From: UBA9410 sp963933065
Lineage (GTDB): Bacteria; Actinomycetota; Acidimicrobiia; Acidimicrobiales; MedAcidi-G1
Assembly: GCA_963933065.1 (NCBI GenBank)
Contig: CAWVUB010000029.1
Coordinates: 1-21,465, forward strand
Direction: 5' to 3'
Length of the DNA: 21,465 nt
Of this stretch, positions 1 to 6,919 are shown piece after piece. The translations under genes and the position numbers were made by a program. Every line of letters begins with the position of its first letter. Position 1 is the first letter of the stretch. The notes beneath the pieces were generated by a model, which was not told the DNA's origin, ran no database searches, and was given only the letters and a program-made list of their open reading frames with translations.

Positions 1-734
1 AGGGTGCGCTGCTGTGCACTGCCAAAATTGTCGAGACCGTTCCGTGGATTGACGCCAAGTACTACGCAGCCACTCAGGTGGTCGACGAGGCCCGCCACGT
101 CGAGGTGTTTGCCCAATACCTCGACCAGAAACTTGGCGGCATCAAGTACCCAGTCAACACGCATCTCGAATCGCTGCTTGAAGACATTCTCGAGGACAGC
201 CGTTGGGACATGACCTACCTAGGTATGCAGATCATGGTGGAAGGACTCGCCCTAGCCGCCTTCGGCTTCATGCACCAGACCACTGAAGAGCCACTACTCA
301 AGAAGCTCCTCCGCTATGTGATGTCCGACGAGGCCCGGCATGTGGCCTTCGGTGTACTAAGCCTCCAAGAGGTGTACCAGGAGTTGACCGTCGCCGAACT
401 CCGAGACCGGCAAGAGTTTGCTTTCGAGGCTGCTCTGCGTATGCGTGACCGATTTATGCGCCAGGAAGTTTGGGAGCGCATGGGCGTACCGGTAAAAGAC
501 ATGGTGAAGTTCACTCTGGAGATGCCCGAGGAACTAAAGATCTTTCAGAAGTTGCTATTTTCTAAAATTGTGCCGAACTGCAAGAAACTGGGACTTTTGG
601 ATGCTGGCGACGGCTGGCTGCGAGATCGCTTTACTGATATCGGCGTGATTGAGTTTGAGAACTGGGTCGACACCGGTGAGGAGTACGCCGATTTTGACGT
701 GGTTGCCAAGGACAGAGAACTAGCCGAAGGTTAG
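1..734 (+). CDS. Diiron ferritin-like protein, 5'-truncated
   Basis: The reading frame is open from base 3 to the TAG at 732-734 and has no convincing start inside the window, so the N-terminus lies upstream; 243 residues are visible. Two EARH motifs (visible residues 29-32 and 110-113) plus a Glu in MVEG (residue 80) match the helix-bundle diiron sites of the ferritin/ribonucleotide-reductase-R2 superfamily. The first helix Glu would be off-window. Such proteins are usually soluble oxidases or oxygenases; the substrate cannot be told from sequence. The C-terminal 100 residues are acidic and helical. The gene ends in a four-base convergent overlap with the chorismate mutase gene. Family assignment is fairly sure, specific function unknown; an R2-like oxidase or AurF-type N-oxygenase are alternatives. 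Confidence 0.8.
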   Translation, partial: GALLCTAKIVETVPWIDAKYYAATQVVDEARHVEVFAQYLDQKLGGIKYPVNTHLESLLEDILEDSRWDMTYLGMQIMVEGLALAAFGFMHQTTEEPLLKKLLRYVMSDEARHVAFGVLSLQEVYQELTVAELRDRQEFAFEAALRMRDRFMRQEVWERMGVPVKDMVKFTLEMPEELKIFQKLLFSKIVPNCKKLGLLDAGDGWLRDRFTDIGVIEFENWVDTGEEYADFDVVAKDRELAEG

Positions 735-1072
735 TTTCCGCCATCTCCAGAATCATCCCTGGAACGAGTTCCAGCGTTCTCGTGATGGCGAATTACCTCG
801 TCGATGACAAACCTCAGAAATTTCTCGCTGAAAACTGGATCAAGCCCAGCCGCCTCCGCTAGATCTCGCATCTTCTGGATCTGAGCGGCTTCACGGTCGG
901 GATCTGCTGGTGGCATTCCAGCTGCGACCTTGTAACCACCAACTCTTCGGGTCACTTTGAAGCGTTCAGCCAGCAAGTGGATTAGCGCAGCATCGATGTT
1001 GTCGATGCTCGACCGGTACCCGTCTAGGGTTTCGTCATATTCCACATCACAAATCGTAGAGCCTGAAACCAA
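731..1072 (-). CDS. Chorismate mutase, AroQ class (type II)
   Basis: A short monofunctional chorismate mutase, which converts chorismate to prephenate for Phe/Tyr synthesis in the cytoplasm. From the TTG start it is 113 residues, near the usual 90-110 for the AroQ fold. Expected helix-1 and loop residues are present: R20 (YRSSIDNID), R37 (LLAERF), K48 (GGYK) and the DREAAQI stretch with R60 and E61 that bind the substrate carboxylates. Helix 3 ends VIRHHE. A GTG start at 1045 (104 residues) is equally possible, because neither start has a clear ribosome-binding site. The 3' end overlaps the ferritin-like gene tail-to-tail by four bases (TTAG serves both stop codons). Confidence 0.88.
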   Translation of the reverse strand: MVSGSTICDVEYDETLDGYRSSIDNIDAALIHLLAERFKVTRRVGGYKVAAGMPPADPDREAAQIQKMRDLAEAAGLDPVFSEKFLRFVIDEVIRHHENAGTRSRDDSGDGGN

Positions 1073-1114
1073 CCGTCAGGCAGCAAGCGCCTAGTCTCGA
1101 GGCAACGATTCGCC

Positions 1115-1120
1115 GGAGGT
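1115..1120 (+). promoter_or_regulatory. Strong ribosome-binding site of the acyl-CoA synthetase gene
   Basis: GGAGGT lies eight bases before the ATG at 1129 and fixes that start codon. Confidence 0.8.
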
Positions 1121-1128
1121 ACCATTTC

Positions 1129-2670
1129 ATGCAGATTCCGCTCACTATTGCCGATCATCTTCGTAGGGCTGAACTCGTCTACGGCGACCGAATCGCTGTC
1201 ATAGATGAACCAGAACAGATTGCATCACCTCTCCCGGAGTTGACCTACCGCCGAGTAGCGGAACTGTCCAAGGCCATGGCGGCCGGTTTCGATGAGATGG
1301 GACTAGGTGTCGGCAGCCGAGTGGCGATGGTGAGCCACAACGCAGCCCGACTGTTGGTGTTTCTATTTGGTACCAGCGCGTTTGGGCGAGTCGGCGTGCC
1401 AATCAACTTTCGTCTAAACGCCGAGGAAGTCCAGTACATCGTCGACCATTCGAACGCCGACGTTTTGATCATGGACCCAGAGTTGGAGACTGCGCTGGGT
1501 GATGTGAAGGTAGGCAAACGCCTACTAGCGGGAGAGGAATCCGACAGCCTGTTCATTGAAGGTGTTGAGCCCCGCCCGTGGACCCCCAACGAGGACGCTA
1601 CGGCCACCATCAACTACACAAGTGGCACTACTGCTCGACCTAAGGGCGTAGAAATGACACATCGCAACCTGTGGCTCAACGCCGCTGTGTTCGGTTGGCA
1701 GACTGGGGTGAGCGACCGGGACGTGTACTTGCACACCCTGCCCATGTTTCATTGCAACGGCTGGGGCATGCCCTACGCCGTGACCGGAATGGGCGCTAGG
1801 CATGTCGTTATGCGGAAGGTCGACGGACCTGAAATCCTCCGACGTATCGCACAGCACGGCGTAACCCTGCTGTGCGGTGCTCCGGCGGTGATATCGGCTG
1901 TGCTTGACGCGGCAGACGACTGGGACGGCGAAGTTCCAGGAAAAGGCACCATGCGCTGTGTCGTGGCCGGAGCGCCTCCCCCTACCCGAACCATCGAACG
2001 CGTCGAGACCGAGCTGGGCTGGGAATTCATCCAGATCTACGGGCTAACTGAAACCGCCCCACTACTGACAATGAACCGCACTCGAGCAGAGTGGGATGCC
2101 GACACACCAGCTGAGCGAGCGACACGGTTATCCCGGGCTGGAGCACCAGCACTTGGAGTCGCTCTATCCACCTCGGCAGACGGCGAGTTGCTCGCACGCT
2201 CCAATCACGTACTAAAGAGTTATTGGGCTCAGCCTGAGGCCACCGCTGAAGCCCTAAATGAGGGTTGGTTCCACACCGGCGACGGAGCCATTATTGACAA
2301 TGACCATTTCGTAACTATCACGGACCGAAAAAAGGACGTGATTATCTCAGGTGGTGAGAATGTGTCGTCCATCGAGGTCGAAGACACTCTGTTCTCACAT
2401 CCCGCTGTGGCCGAAGTCGCCGTCATTGGTGTGCCAGACGAGAAATGGGGCGAAACCATTAAAGCGCTTGTAGTCCTCGCCGACGGGGCTGATGCCGGGG
2501 CCATTGACGAGTGGGCCCTGATCAACCACTGCCGTGACAAGTTGGCTCACTTCAAGTGCCCCACGACGGTGGAGTTCCGCGATGAACTGGCACGAACCGC
2601 CACTGGCAAACTCCAAAAGTTTATGTTGCGGGCTCCGTACTGGGAGGGAATGACCAAGCAAGTCAACTAG
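1129..2670 (+). CDS. Acyl-CoA synthetase (AMP-binding superfamily)
   Basis: A 513-residue ATP-dependent acid:CoA ligase that forms an acyl-adenylate and then an acyl-CoA. Motifs in order: P-loop YTSGTTARPKG (163-173), YGLTETAP (304-311), TGD (383-385), DRKKDVIISGGEN (399-411) and the C-terminal ATGKLQK with the adenylation Lys at 494. The start is well set by GGAGGT eight bases before the ATG. The stretch near residues 340-355 is a little shorter than in most relatives, with GEL following directly after STSADG. By general resemblance it is a medium/long-chain fatty-acyl-CoA ligase; the exact chain length or an aromatic/steroid acid substrate cannot be read. It may supply substrate to the beta-oxidation genes further down, but they are not adjacent. 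Confidence 0.92.
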   Translation: MQIPLTIADHLRRAELVYGDRIAVIDEPEQIASPLPELTYRRVAELSKAMAAGFDEMGLGVGSRVAMVSHNAARLLVFLFGTSAFGRVGVPINFRLNAEEVQYIVDHSNADVLIMDPELETALGDVKVGKRLLAGEESDSLFIEGVEPRPWTPNEDATATINYTSGTTARPKGVEMTHRNLWLNAAVFGWQTGVSDRDVYLHTLPMFHCNGWGMPYAVTGMGARHVVMRKVDGPEILRRIAQHGVTLLCGAPAVISAVLDAADDWDGEVPGKGTMRCVVAGAPPPTRTIERVETELGWEFIQIYGLTETAPLLTMNRTRAEWDADTPAERATRLSRAGAPALGVALSTSADGELLARSNHVLKSYWAQPEATAEALNEGWFHTGDGAIIDNDHFVTITDRKKDVIISGGENVSSIEVEDTLFSHPAVAEVAVIGVPDEKWGETIKALVVLADGADAGAIDEWALINHCRDKLAHFKCPTTVEFRDELARTATGKLQKFMLRAPYWEGMTKQVN

Positions 2671-2704
2671 GTAAGAAACCGTTGATCAGGTCAAACGAGA
2701 AAAT

Positions 2705-3262
2705 ATGAACGAGCGACAACTCATGTGGTTGGTTAAGGGTGCCCTTGCGGTCAGCCTCTTAGTCGGCTTGGTGTTTCCTGATATTCCAGGTGTAGCCGGC
2801 AAGGGCTGGCCTGAAAGATGCGTGGGTTATCCCCTGTCTGCGCTCTTGGTGCCATTCGTCTGGAGACTTCGCGGCCAACAAAACCGCTACCCGTACCTCG
2901 GCGACGCCTTGCTGGTCACGCCGTTCGTACTTGACCTGCTGGGCAACCTAACCAACTTGTTCGACACCCTCTCGTGGTTTGACGACGCACTGCACTTCAC
3001 CAACTGGATTTTTCTCGTGTCGGCTCTCGTGCTCTTTGTTGCTGCTTCAGGTCTGGCCTACTGGAACCTTGTCCTTCTTGGTTCCGGCTTCGGTGCCCTA
3101 GCTATTGTCCTCTGGGAGGCTCTGGAATGGGTTATTCAGGAGTTGGGGACCACCGGGCTTCAACTCACCTATGACGACACAGTGGGTGACCTCGTGTTGT
3201 CCACCGCCGGAGGAGTCCTAGGTGCTGTGGTAACGGCGGGCCTCCTGGCCCGTCGAACCTGA
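2705..3262 (+). CDS. Small multi-pass membrane protein, DUF2238/YjdF-like
   Basis: A 185-residue integral membrane protein with about five hydrophobic segments (roughly 8-24, 40-53, 66-80, 100-135 and 163-182). Conserved-looking polar residues sit between them: DDALHF (93-98), WEALEW (137-142) and DDTVGDL (157-163). That arrangement (Asp-His, then WE..E, then DT.GDL) resembles the DUF2238/YjdF inner-membrane family, whose role is unknown to me. It begins 34 bases after the acyl-CoA synthetase stop, so co-transcription is plausible. The ribosome-binding site is weak. The family call is by motif resemblance only. Confidence 0.72.
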   Translation: MNERQLMWLVKGALAVSLLVGLVFPDIPGVAGKGWPERCVGYPLSALLVPFVWRLRGQQNRYPYLGDALLVTPFVLDLLGNLTNLFDTLSWFDDALHFTNWIFLVSALVLFVAASGLAYWNLVLLGSGFGALAIVLWEALEWVIQELGTTGLQLTYDDTVGDLVLSTAGGVLGAVVTAGLLARRT

Positions 3263-3287
3263 TTTAGCCACGCCGCTAGGTCAAGTC

Positions 3288-3365
3288 ATGGCATCCTTGG
3301 GTGTCCGGCACTCTCTGTTTGACTTCGACGACGAAACACACCCTCACATGAACCAGCATCTATGA
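3288..3365 (+). CDS. Possible 25-codon leader ORF overlapping the carbonic anhydrase start
   Basis: An ATG at 3288 opens a 25-codon frame whose TGA stop (3363-3365) shares ATGA with the start codon of the carbonic anhydrase gene. AGGTC lies about six bases before the ATG as a weak ribosome-binding site. The overlap geometry is typical of translational coupling. The peptide (starts MASLGVRHS) has no recognised motif, and a chance ORF of this size is common, so confidence is low. Confidence 0.25.
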   Translation: MASLGVRHSLFDFDDETHPHMNQHL

Positions 3366-3874
3366 ACCACTACAGACCCATCGCTGATGAGTTCCTATCC
3401 TCAAATCGGTCGTTCGCTGAAACCTTTGATGACGCCGATTTACAGGTCGAGCCAACCCGGCAGGTTGCCGTTGTCGCCTGCATGGACTCACGAATGGACA
3501 TGTTTCAACTTCTCGGCTTAGGCCACGGGGAGGCACACGTCATCCGGAACGCAGGCGGAGTGATTACTGATGACGTAATCCGGTCGCTCTGCCTCTCTCA
3601 ACGGTTTCTGAAGACTCGAGAAATCGTTTTAGTCCACCACACGAACTGTGGCCTCGAGCAGGTAGACGAGGACGACTTTCGAGCTGATTTGGTCGACGAG
3701 ATCGGTGTGGCACCAGCATGGGTGCTGGAAGCATTCTCTGATCCACATGCCAGCGTCCGCCAGTCCATCCAGCGATTACACCTTTCGCCCTTCGTGCGCC
3801 ACAAGGACCACATCCGAGGATTCGTATACTCTGTTGCCAACGGTCTACTAGACGAGGTCCACCCGGCCCATTAG
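3362..3874 (+). CDS. Beta-carbonic anhydrase
   Basis: A 170-residue zinc enzyme for CO2/bicarbonate interconversion. The ligand set is visible: C40 in ACMDSR with D42 and R44 (the Asp-Arg dyad), then H93 and C96 in HHTNCG. The overall pattern (EAHVIRNAGG, DDVIRSL, TREIVLVHHTNCG, C-terminal IRGFVYSV) resembles the small actinobacterial type exemplified by Rv1284 of Mycobacterium tuberculosis. Length is normal and the N-terminus looks complete. No good ribosome-binding site precedes the ATG, which overlaps the stop of a possible small upstream ORF. It is followed by the AT-rich inverted-repeat element, so transcription may end there. Confidence 0.93.
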   Translation: MNHYRPIADEFLSSNRSFAETFDDADLQVEPTRQVAVVACMDSRMDMFQLLGLGHGEAHVIRNAGGVITDDVIRSLCLSQRFLKTREIVLVHHTNCGLEQVDEDDFRADLVDEIGVAPAWVLEAFSDPHASVRQSIQRLHLSPFVRHKDHIRGFVYSVANGLLDEVHPAH

Positions 3875-3880
3875 ACAAAG

Positions 3881-3926
3881 ATTTTATGCATATATTTATA
3901 GGTATGCATAAAATAATGCATACCTA
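3881..3926. promoter_or_regulatory. Three-arm AT-rich inverted-repeat element upstream of the amino-acid transporter
   Basis: Three copies of an ATGCAT core lie at 3886-3891, 3904-3909 and 3916-3921. Arm A (3881-3891, ATTTTATGCAT) is the exact reverse complement of 3904-3914. The overlapping arm 3899-3909 (TAGGTATGCAT) is the exact reverse complement of 3916-3926. The middle arm can therefore pair with either side, but not both. The AT-richness contrasts with the surrounding GC-rich DNA. It could be a multi-site operator or promoter for the transporter operon, or the terminator of the carbonic anhydrase gene. TGTGACA also occurs twice just downstream (3941-3947, 3970-3976). Confidence 0.6.
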
Positions 3927-4075
3927 CGATGATGCAGCTGTGTGACAAATGCAACTGCTGGGTTGCCGCTGTGACAGTCGACACCTAGCCTCATCCAACG
4001 TTGTCCAATTTGGCACAGCGCCCGAGGGCCGCTTCTTGCAGCCCCGGGCCATTGAACCGGAGGGGGTTCATAATA

Positions 4076-5221
4076 ATGAAGAGCAAGTTTCTAAGGCTTC
4101 TCGCCCTGTTTCTGACCATTGGTGTAGTTGCCGCGTCATGCGGCAGCGACAGCGACGATGCCGCGCCGGCGACCACTGCCGCGCCGGCGACCACTGCCGC
4201 GCCGGCGACCACCGCCGCTATGGCAACCACCACCGCTCAAGTCGAGGTCGTTGCTGACGGCAGCCTCCTAGACACCGTCCAGGCACGCGGCACCCTTAAT
4301 TGCGGTGTCAGTGGTTCAGCTGTGGCGTTCTCCGAAACCCAGGCCGATGGCTCAGTTACGGGTATTGACGCAGACTTCTGTCGTGCAGTAGCCGCCGCCG
4401 TCCTCGGGGATGCTGGAGCAGTGAACTTCGTGGCACTTACCGCCTCGGAGCGCTTCACTGCCGTGCAAACCGGTGACGTTGACGTTCTAATGCGCAACAC
4501 CACGTGGACCCAAAGCCGTGATAGTTCCGTAGGTATGGACTTCGGTCCCACCACCTACTTTGACGGCCAACAGTTGATGGCCCGAGTCAGTGACGGTTTC
4601 TCAGCCTCCAGCCAGGTTTCCGATGTCGACGGCGCCGTCGTGTGCACCAACGTCGGTACCACGACTGAGAAAAACATTGCTGAAGCTGCCCTGCTTGCCG
4701 GAGCCGAAATCACGTTGCTTGGCTTCGAAACAAGCGACGAGGTTTACGAGACATTTATCGCCGGTGGGTGTGACATCACCACCACCGACGGTTCGGCACT
4801 CGTGGGCCGCAAGGTCAAGCAACAGCCTGCCGACCAGGAGTGGGTCATCTTCCCAGCCACGCCAATCTCCAAAGAGCCGCTTGGACCAACATACGGCCAG
4901 AACGACTCGGCCTGGGCCGACGCCGTCAACTGGACCGTGTACGCGATGATCATCATGGACGAGTACGGCATCACCTCAGCCGACGTGGACGCCGCATGCG
5001 CCTCCGCTGAAGCCGAGGTCGGACGCCTGTGCGGAGGTGAAGGTGAGTTACAGACCGGTATGGGTCTGCCCGCCGACGCCTTCCACCAGGTAATCAAGCA
5101 GGTTGGCAACTACAGCGAGGTCTACAACCGCAATCTGAACCCAGTCGGTCTTTACCGCGAGGGTTCCGCAAATGCTGGTTGGTTGGACGGGGGCCTTATC
5201 TACGCCCCACCGGCCCGCTAA
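4076..5221 (+). CDS. aapJ: General L-amino-acid ABC transporter, lipoprotein substrate-binding protein
   Basis: A 381-residue solute-binding protein of the AapJ/BztA family that captures amino acids outside the membrane for the permease pair. An N-terminal hydrophobic signal ends in lipobox VVAASC, with lipidation predicted at C22. An APATTA linker follows (about 29-52), then the binding domain: GTLNCGVSG, DADFCRAVAAAV, RFTAVQTGDVDVLMRNTTWT, GTTTE, TTDGSALV, ISKEPLGP, IKQVGNYSEVYNRN and the terminal GGLIYAPPAR, all typical of AapJ. Several cysteines (NCG, DFCR, VVCT, GGCD and a later DAACA/RLCGG pair) could form disulfides. The ATG at 4076 is chosen because the signal peptide begins there and GGAGG precedes it by 12 bases; an open frame extends further upstream without support. 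Confidence 0.94.
   Translation: MKSKFLRLLALFLTIGVVAASCGSDSDDAAPATTAAPATTAAPATTAAMATTTAQVEVVADGSLLDTVQARGTLNCGVSGSAVAFSETQADGSVTGIDADFCRAVAAAVLGDAGAVNFVALTASERFTAVQTGDVDVLMRNTTWTQSRDSSVGMDFGPTTYFDGQQLMARVSDGFSASSQVSDVDGAVVCTNVGTTTEKNIAEAALLAGAEITLLGFETSDEVYETFIAGGCDITTTDGSALVGRKVKQQPADQEWVIFPATPISKEPLGPTYGQNDSAWADAVNWTVYAMIIMDEYGITSADVDAACASAEAEVGRLCGGEGELQTGMGLPADAFHQVIKQVGNYSEVYNRNLNPVGLYREGSANAGWLDGGLIYAPPAR
4163..4216 (+). repeat. Three 18-bp tandem repeats encoding the APATTA linker
   Basis: The unit GCGCCGGCGACCACTGCC is present at 4163-4180 and 4181-4198, and at 4199-4216 with one T-to-C change. In frame it encodes repeated Ala-Pro-Ala-Thr-Thr-Ala directly after the acidic SDSDD stretch of the lipoprotein. 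It is a flexible, low-complexity tether between the lipid anchor and the binding domain and may vary in copy number between strains. Confidence 0.9.
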
Positions 5222-5244
5222 ACAAGCGAACTGACGCAATCGAT

Positions 5245-5286
5245 GATCCTCGGTTCCAGGGGCTGGTGCTCCTGGACCCGGGGATC
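5245..5286 (+). promoter_or_regulatory. Strong intercistronic hairpin between aapJ and aapQ
   Basis: The 16-base arm 5245-5260 and the arm 5271-5286 are inverted repeats with 14 Watson-Crick pairs, one G-U pair and one mismatch, closing a 10-base loop. Only a short TTT follows, so it is not a clean intrinsic terminator. A second small hairpin (TCGCG/CGCGA, loop TTAT, 5289-5302) follows at once. The position, just after a binding-protein gene and before its permease genes, suggests an mRNA-stabilising or attenuating element that keeps binding protein in excess. That role is inference from other ABC operons. Confidence 0.7.
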
Positions 5287-5395
5287 TTTCGCGTTATCGC
5301 GAGGTTCACGTCTTTGGACACAACTTGCGAATGTGATTGCTTTTTAAGGTATGTACTCTTGACCAACTGCGCTGCTGACTGAACTACGGTCGAAT

Positions 5396-6919
5396 ATGAC
5401 AGATCTCACCACCCAAGAACGGGTATCCCAGCGTGTACCCCTGTGGCGCGACGTGGTCGTCCTGAAGTGGGTGACCCAAGTTTTTCTTCTAATTGTGGTG
5501 TTCGGAGCGATGTGGTTTCTGGCTAATCAGGCTGGAGACAACCTTCGAGCACGAAATATCAATACCGAGTTTGACTTCTTGGAGCGTCCTGTTGATATTC
5601 AACTCAGCGAGGGCATCGACACCCTTCCCAACACCGGTGGACGTGCCCTATGGGCCGCCATGGTCAATACTCTCCGGCTTTCAATTGCCGGGATCTTCTT
5701 TGCCACCTTGCTCGGAGTAGTTGTCGGTCTGGCTCGGTTATCTGATAACTGGCTAGTTCGACGTCTTGGCTCGATTTGGGTCGAAACACTCAGAAATATT
5801 CCTCTACTCGTGCAGATGATTTTCTACTTTTCGGTGCTGACCACCCTGCCGCGTGTCGGACTTGGTACCGGGCCCATCAACGGTTGGTTGCATATCTCCA
5901 ACAAGGGCATTTCTATGCCACGTATCTTTATTGCTGACGGCTTTTACCAGTGGTTAGTGGTAGTACTCCTTGGACTGGTCGCAGCCGGGCTTGTACGTCG
6001 TTACCGCCAAAAAATTCAAGACGAGAGCGGAAAGAATACATCGCCAATCCTGTGGGCAATCGGCACAGTTGCAGCATTTGCTCTCCTTGGCCTATTTATC
6101 CACCCTGCATTTTCATGGCTCGGTGGTGTCTTCGGTGGAATCGCCGACCTTATTGACTCTCTGCCGAACGCCGTGCCTCAGATTGGATTCGCCGCCCTCG
6201 CTGTTGGTAGCGCCGGAGTATGGATTCAGCGATTCCTCTCCGACCACCGGAGTGCTCGGGGACATCTTTCGCTTACAGACGATGACTGGTTCCGAATTGC
6301 TTTTGCTGCTATCGCCTCTCTGGCTGCCGTCTTCGTTGTAGTGAGCTGGTCAGGGATGTCGGCTTGGACGCTGAATAGCAGTCGCGACCTGTTTGAAGTT
6401 CTGTCGGACAAATTCAATGTGGACGGGGCCGCCCGTCCGTTCGATGCCATGCGTCCCGACATCATCCAGAAAGGGAAATTCCCCAACTACGGGAAAAGCG
6501 GTCTGACCATGTCGCTTGGTTTCGCATCGGTGTTTTTTGCAGTTGTCTTCTACACATCAGCATTCATCGGGGAAAATGTTCGAGGCGGCATCCTGGCGGT
6601 GCCAAAAGGTCAAGCAGAAGCAGCTAAAGCCGTTGGCCTGGGACGCGGACAAATCTTGCGGCATGTGGTTCTCCCACAAGCCTTCAGGGTGATTTTGCCA
6701 CCCACCGGAAACCAATACCTCAACCTGACGAAGAACACCTCGCTAGCCATCGCTGTTGGTATGAGTGACATAGTTCAAGTCGGTACCACAGTGTTTAACC
6801 AGACCGGCATGACTCTCCCTGTGGTCGCTATCTGGATGCTTTTCTATCTCAGTTGCTCCTTGACCATCTCAGTGATCGTCAACTGGTTCAACGTGCGCAT
6901 GAAATTGGTGGAGCGGTAA
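5396..6919 (+). CDS. aapQ: General L-amino-acid ABC transporter, permease 1 (long form)
   Basis: A 507-residue inner-membrane permease of the HisM/AapQ type. TM-like segments include about 22-43, 87-112, 130-150, 185-200, 217-235, 262-277, 300-318, 372-392 and 472-500. The core permease motifs are in place: NTLRLSI and VETLRNIPLLVQ (about 91-140), YTSAFIGENVRGGI (386-399) and the ATPase-docking EAA loop EAAKAVGLGRG with LPQAFRVILPP (about 408-436). Known AapQ proteins are near 400 residues. The extra length lies between residues about 183 and 370 and contains added hydrophobic segments. The start ATG has no strong ribosome-binding site. The TAA stop is directly followed by the next ATG, so translation is probably coupled. 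Confidence 0.92.
   Translation: MTDLTTQERVSQRVPLWRDVVVLKWVTQVFLLIVVFGAMWFLANQAGDNLRARNINTEFDFLERPVDIQLSEGIDTLPNTGGRALWAAMVNTLRLSIAGIFFATLLGVVVGLARLSDNWLVRRLGSIWVETLRNIPLLVQMIFYFSVLTTLPRVGLGTGPINGWLHISNKGISMPRIFIADGFYQWLVVVLLGLVAAGLVRRYRQKIQDESGKNTSPILWAIGTVAAFALLGLFIHPAFSWLGGVFGGIADLIDSLPNAVPQIGFAALAVGSAGVWIQRFLSDHRSARGHLSLTDDDWFRIAFAAIASLAAVFVVVSWSGMSAWTLNSSRDLFEVLSDKFNVDGAARPFDAMRPDIIQKGKFPNYGKSGLTMSLGFASVFFAVVFYTSAFIGENVRGGILAVPKGQAEAAKAVGLGRGQILRHVVLPQAFRVILPPTGNQYLNLTKNTSLAIAVGMSDIVQVGTTVFNQTGMTLPVVAIWMLFYLSCSLTISVIVNWFNVRMKLVER

Noticed and set aside
3941..3976. CRP-type operator
   Set aside because: TGTGA half-sites are present, but no TCACA partner lies at the six-base spacing, so a canonical CRP site cannot be claimed.
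4001..4075. Upstream start for the binding-protein gene
   Set aside because: It would place 25 polar residues ahead of a normal lipoprotein signal peptide; the ATG at 4076 has a good Shine-Dalgarno sequence and the right N-terminus.
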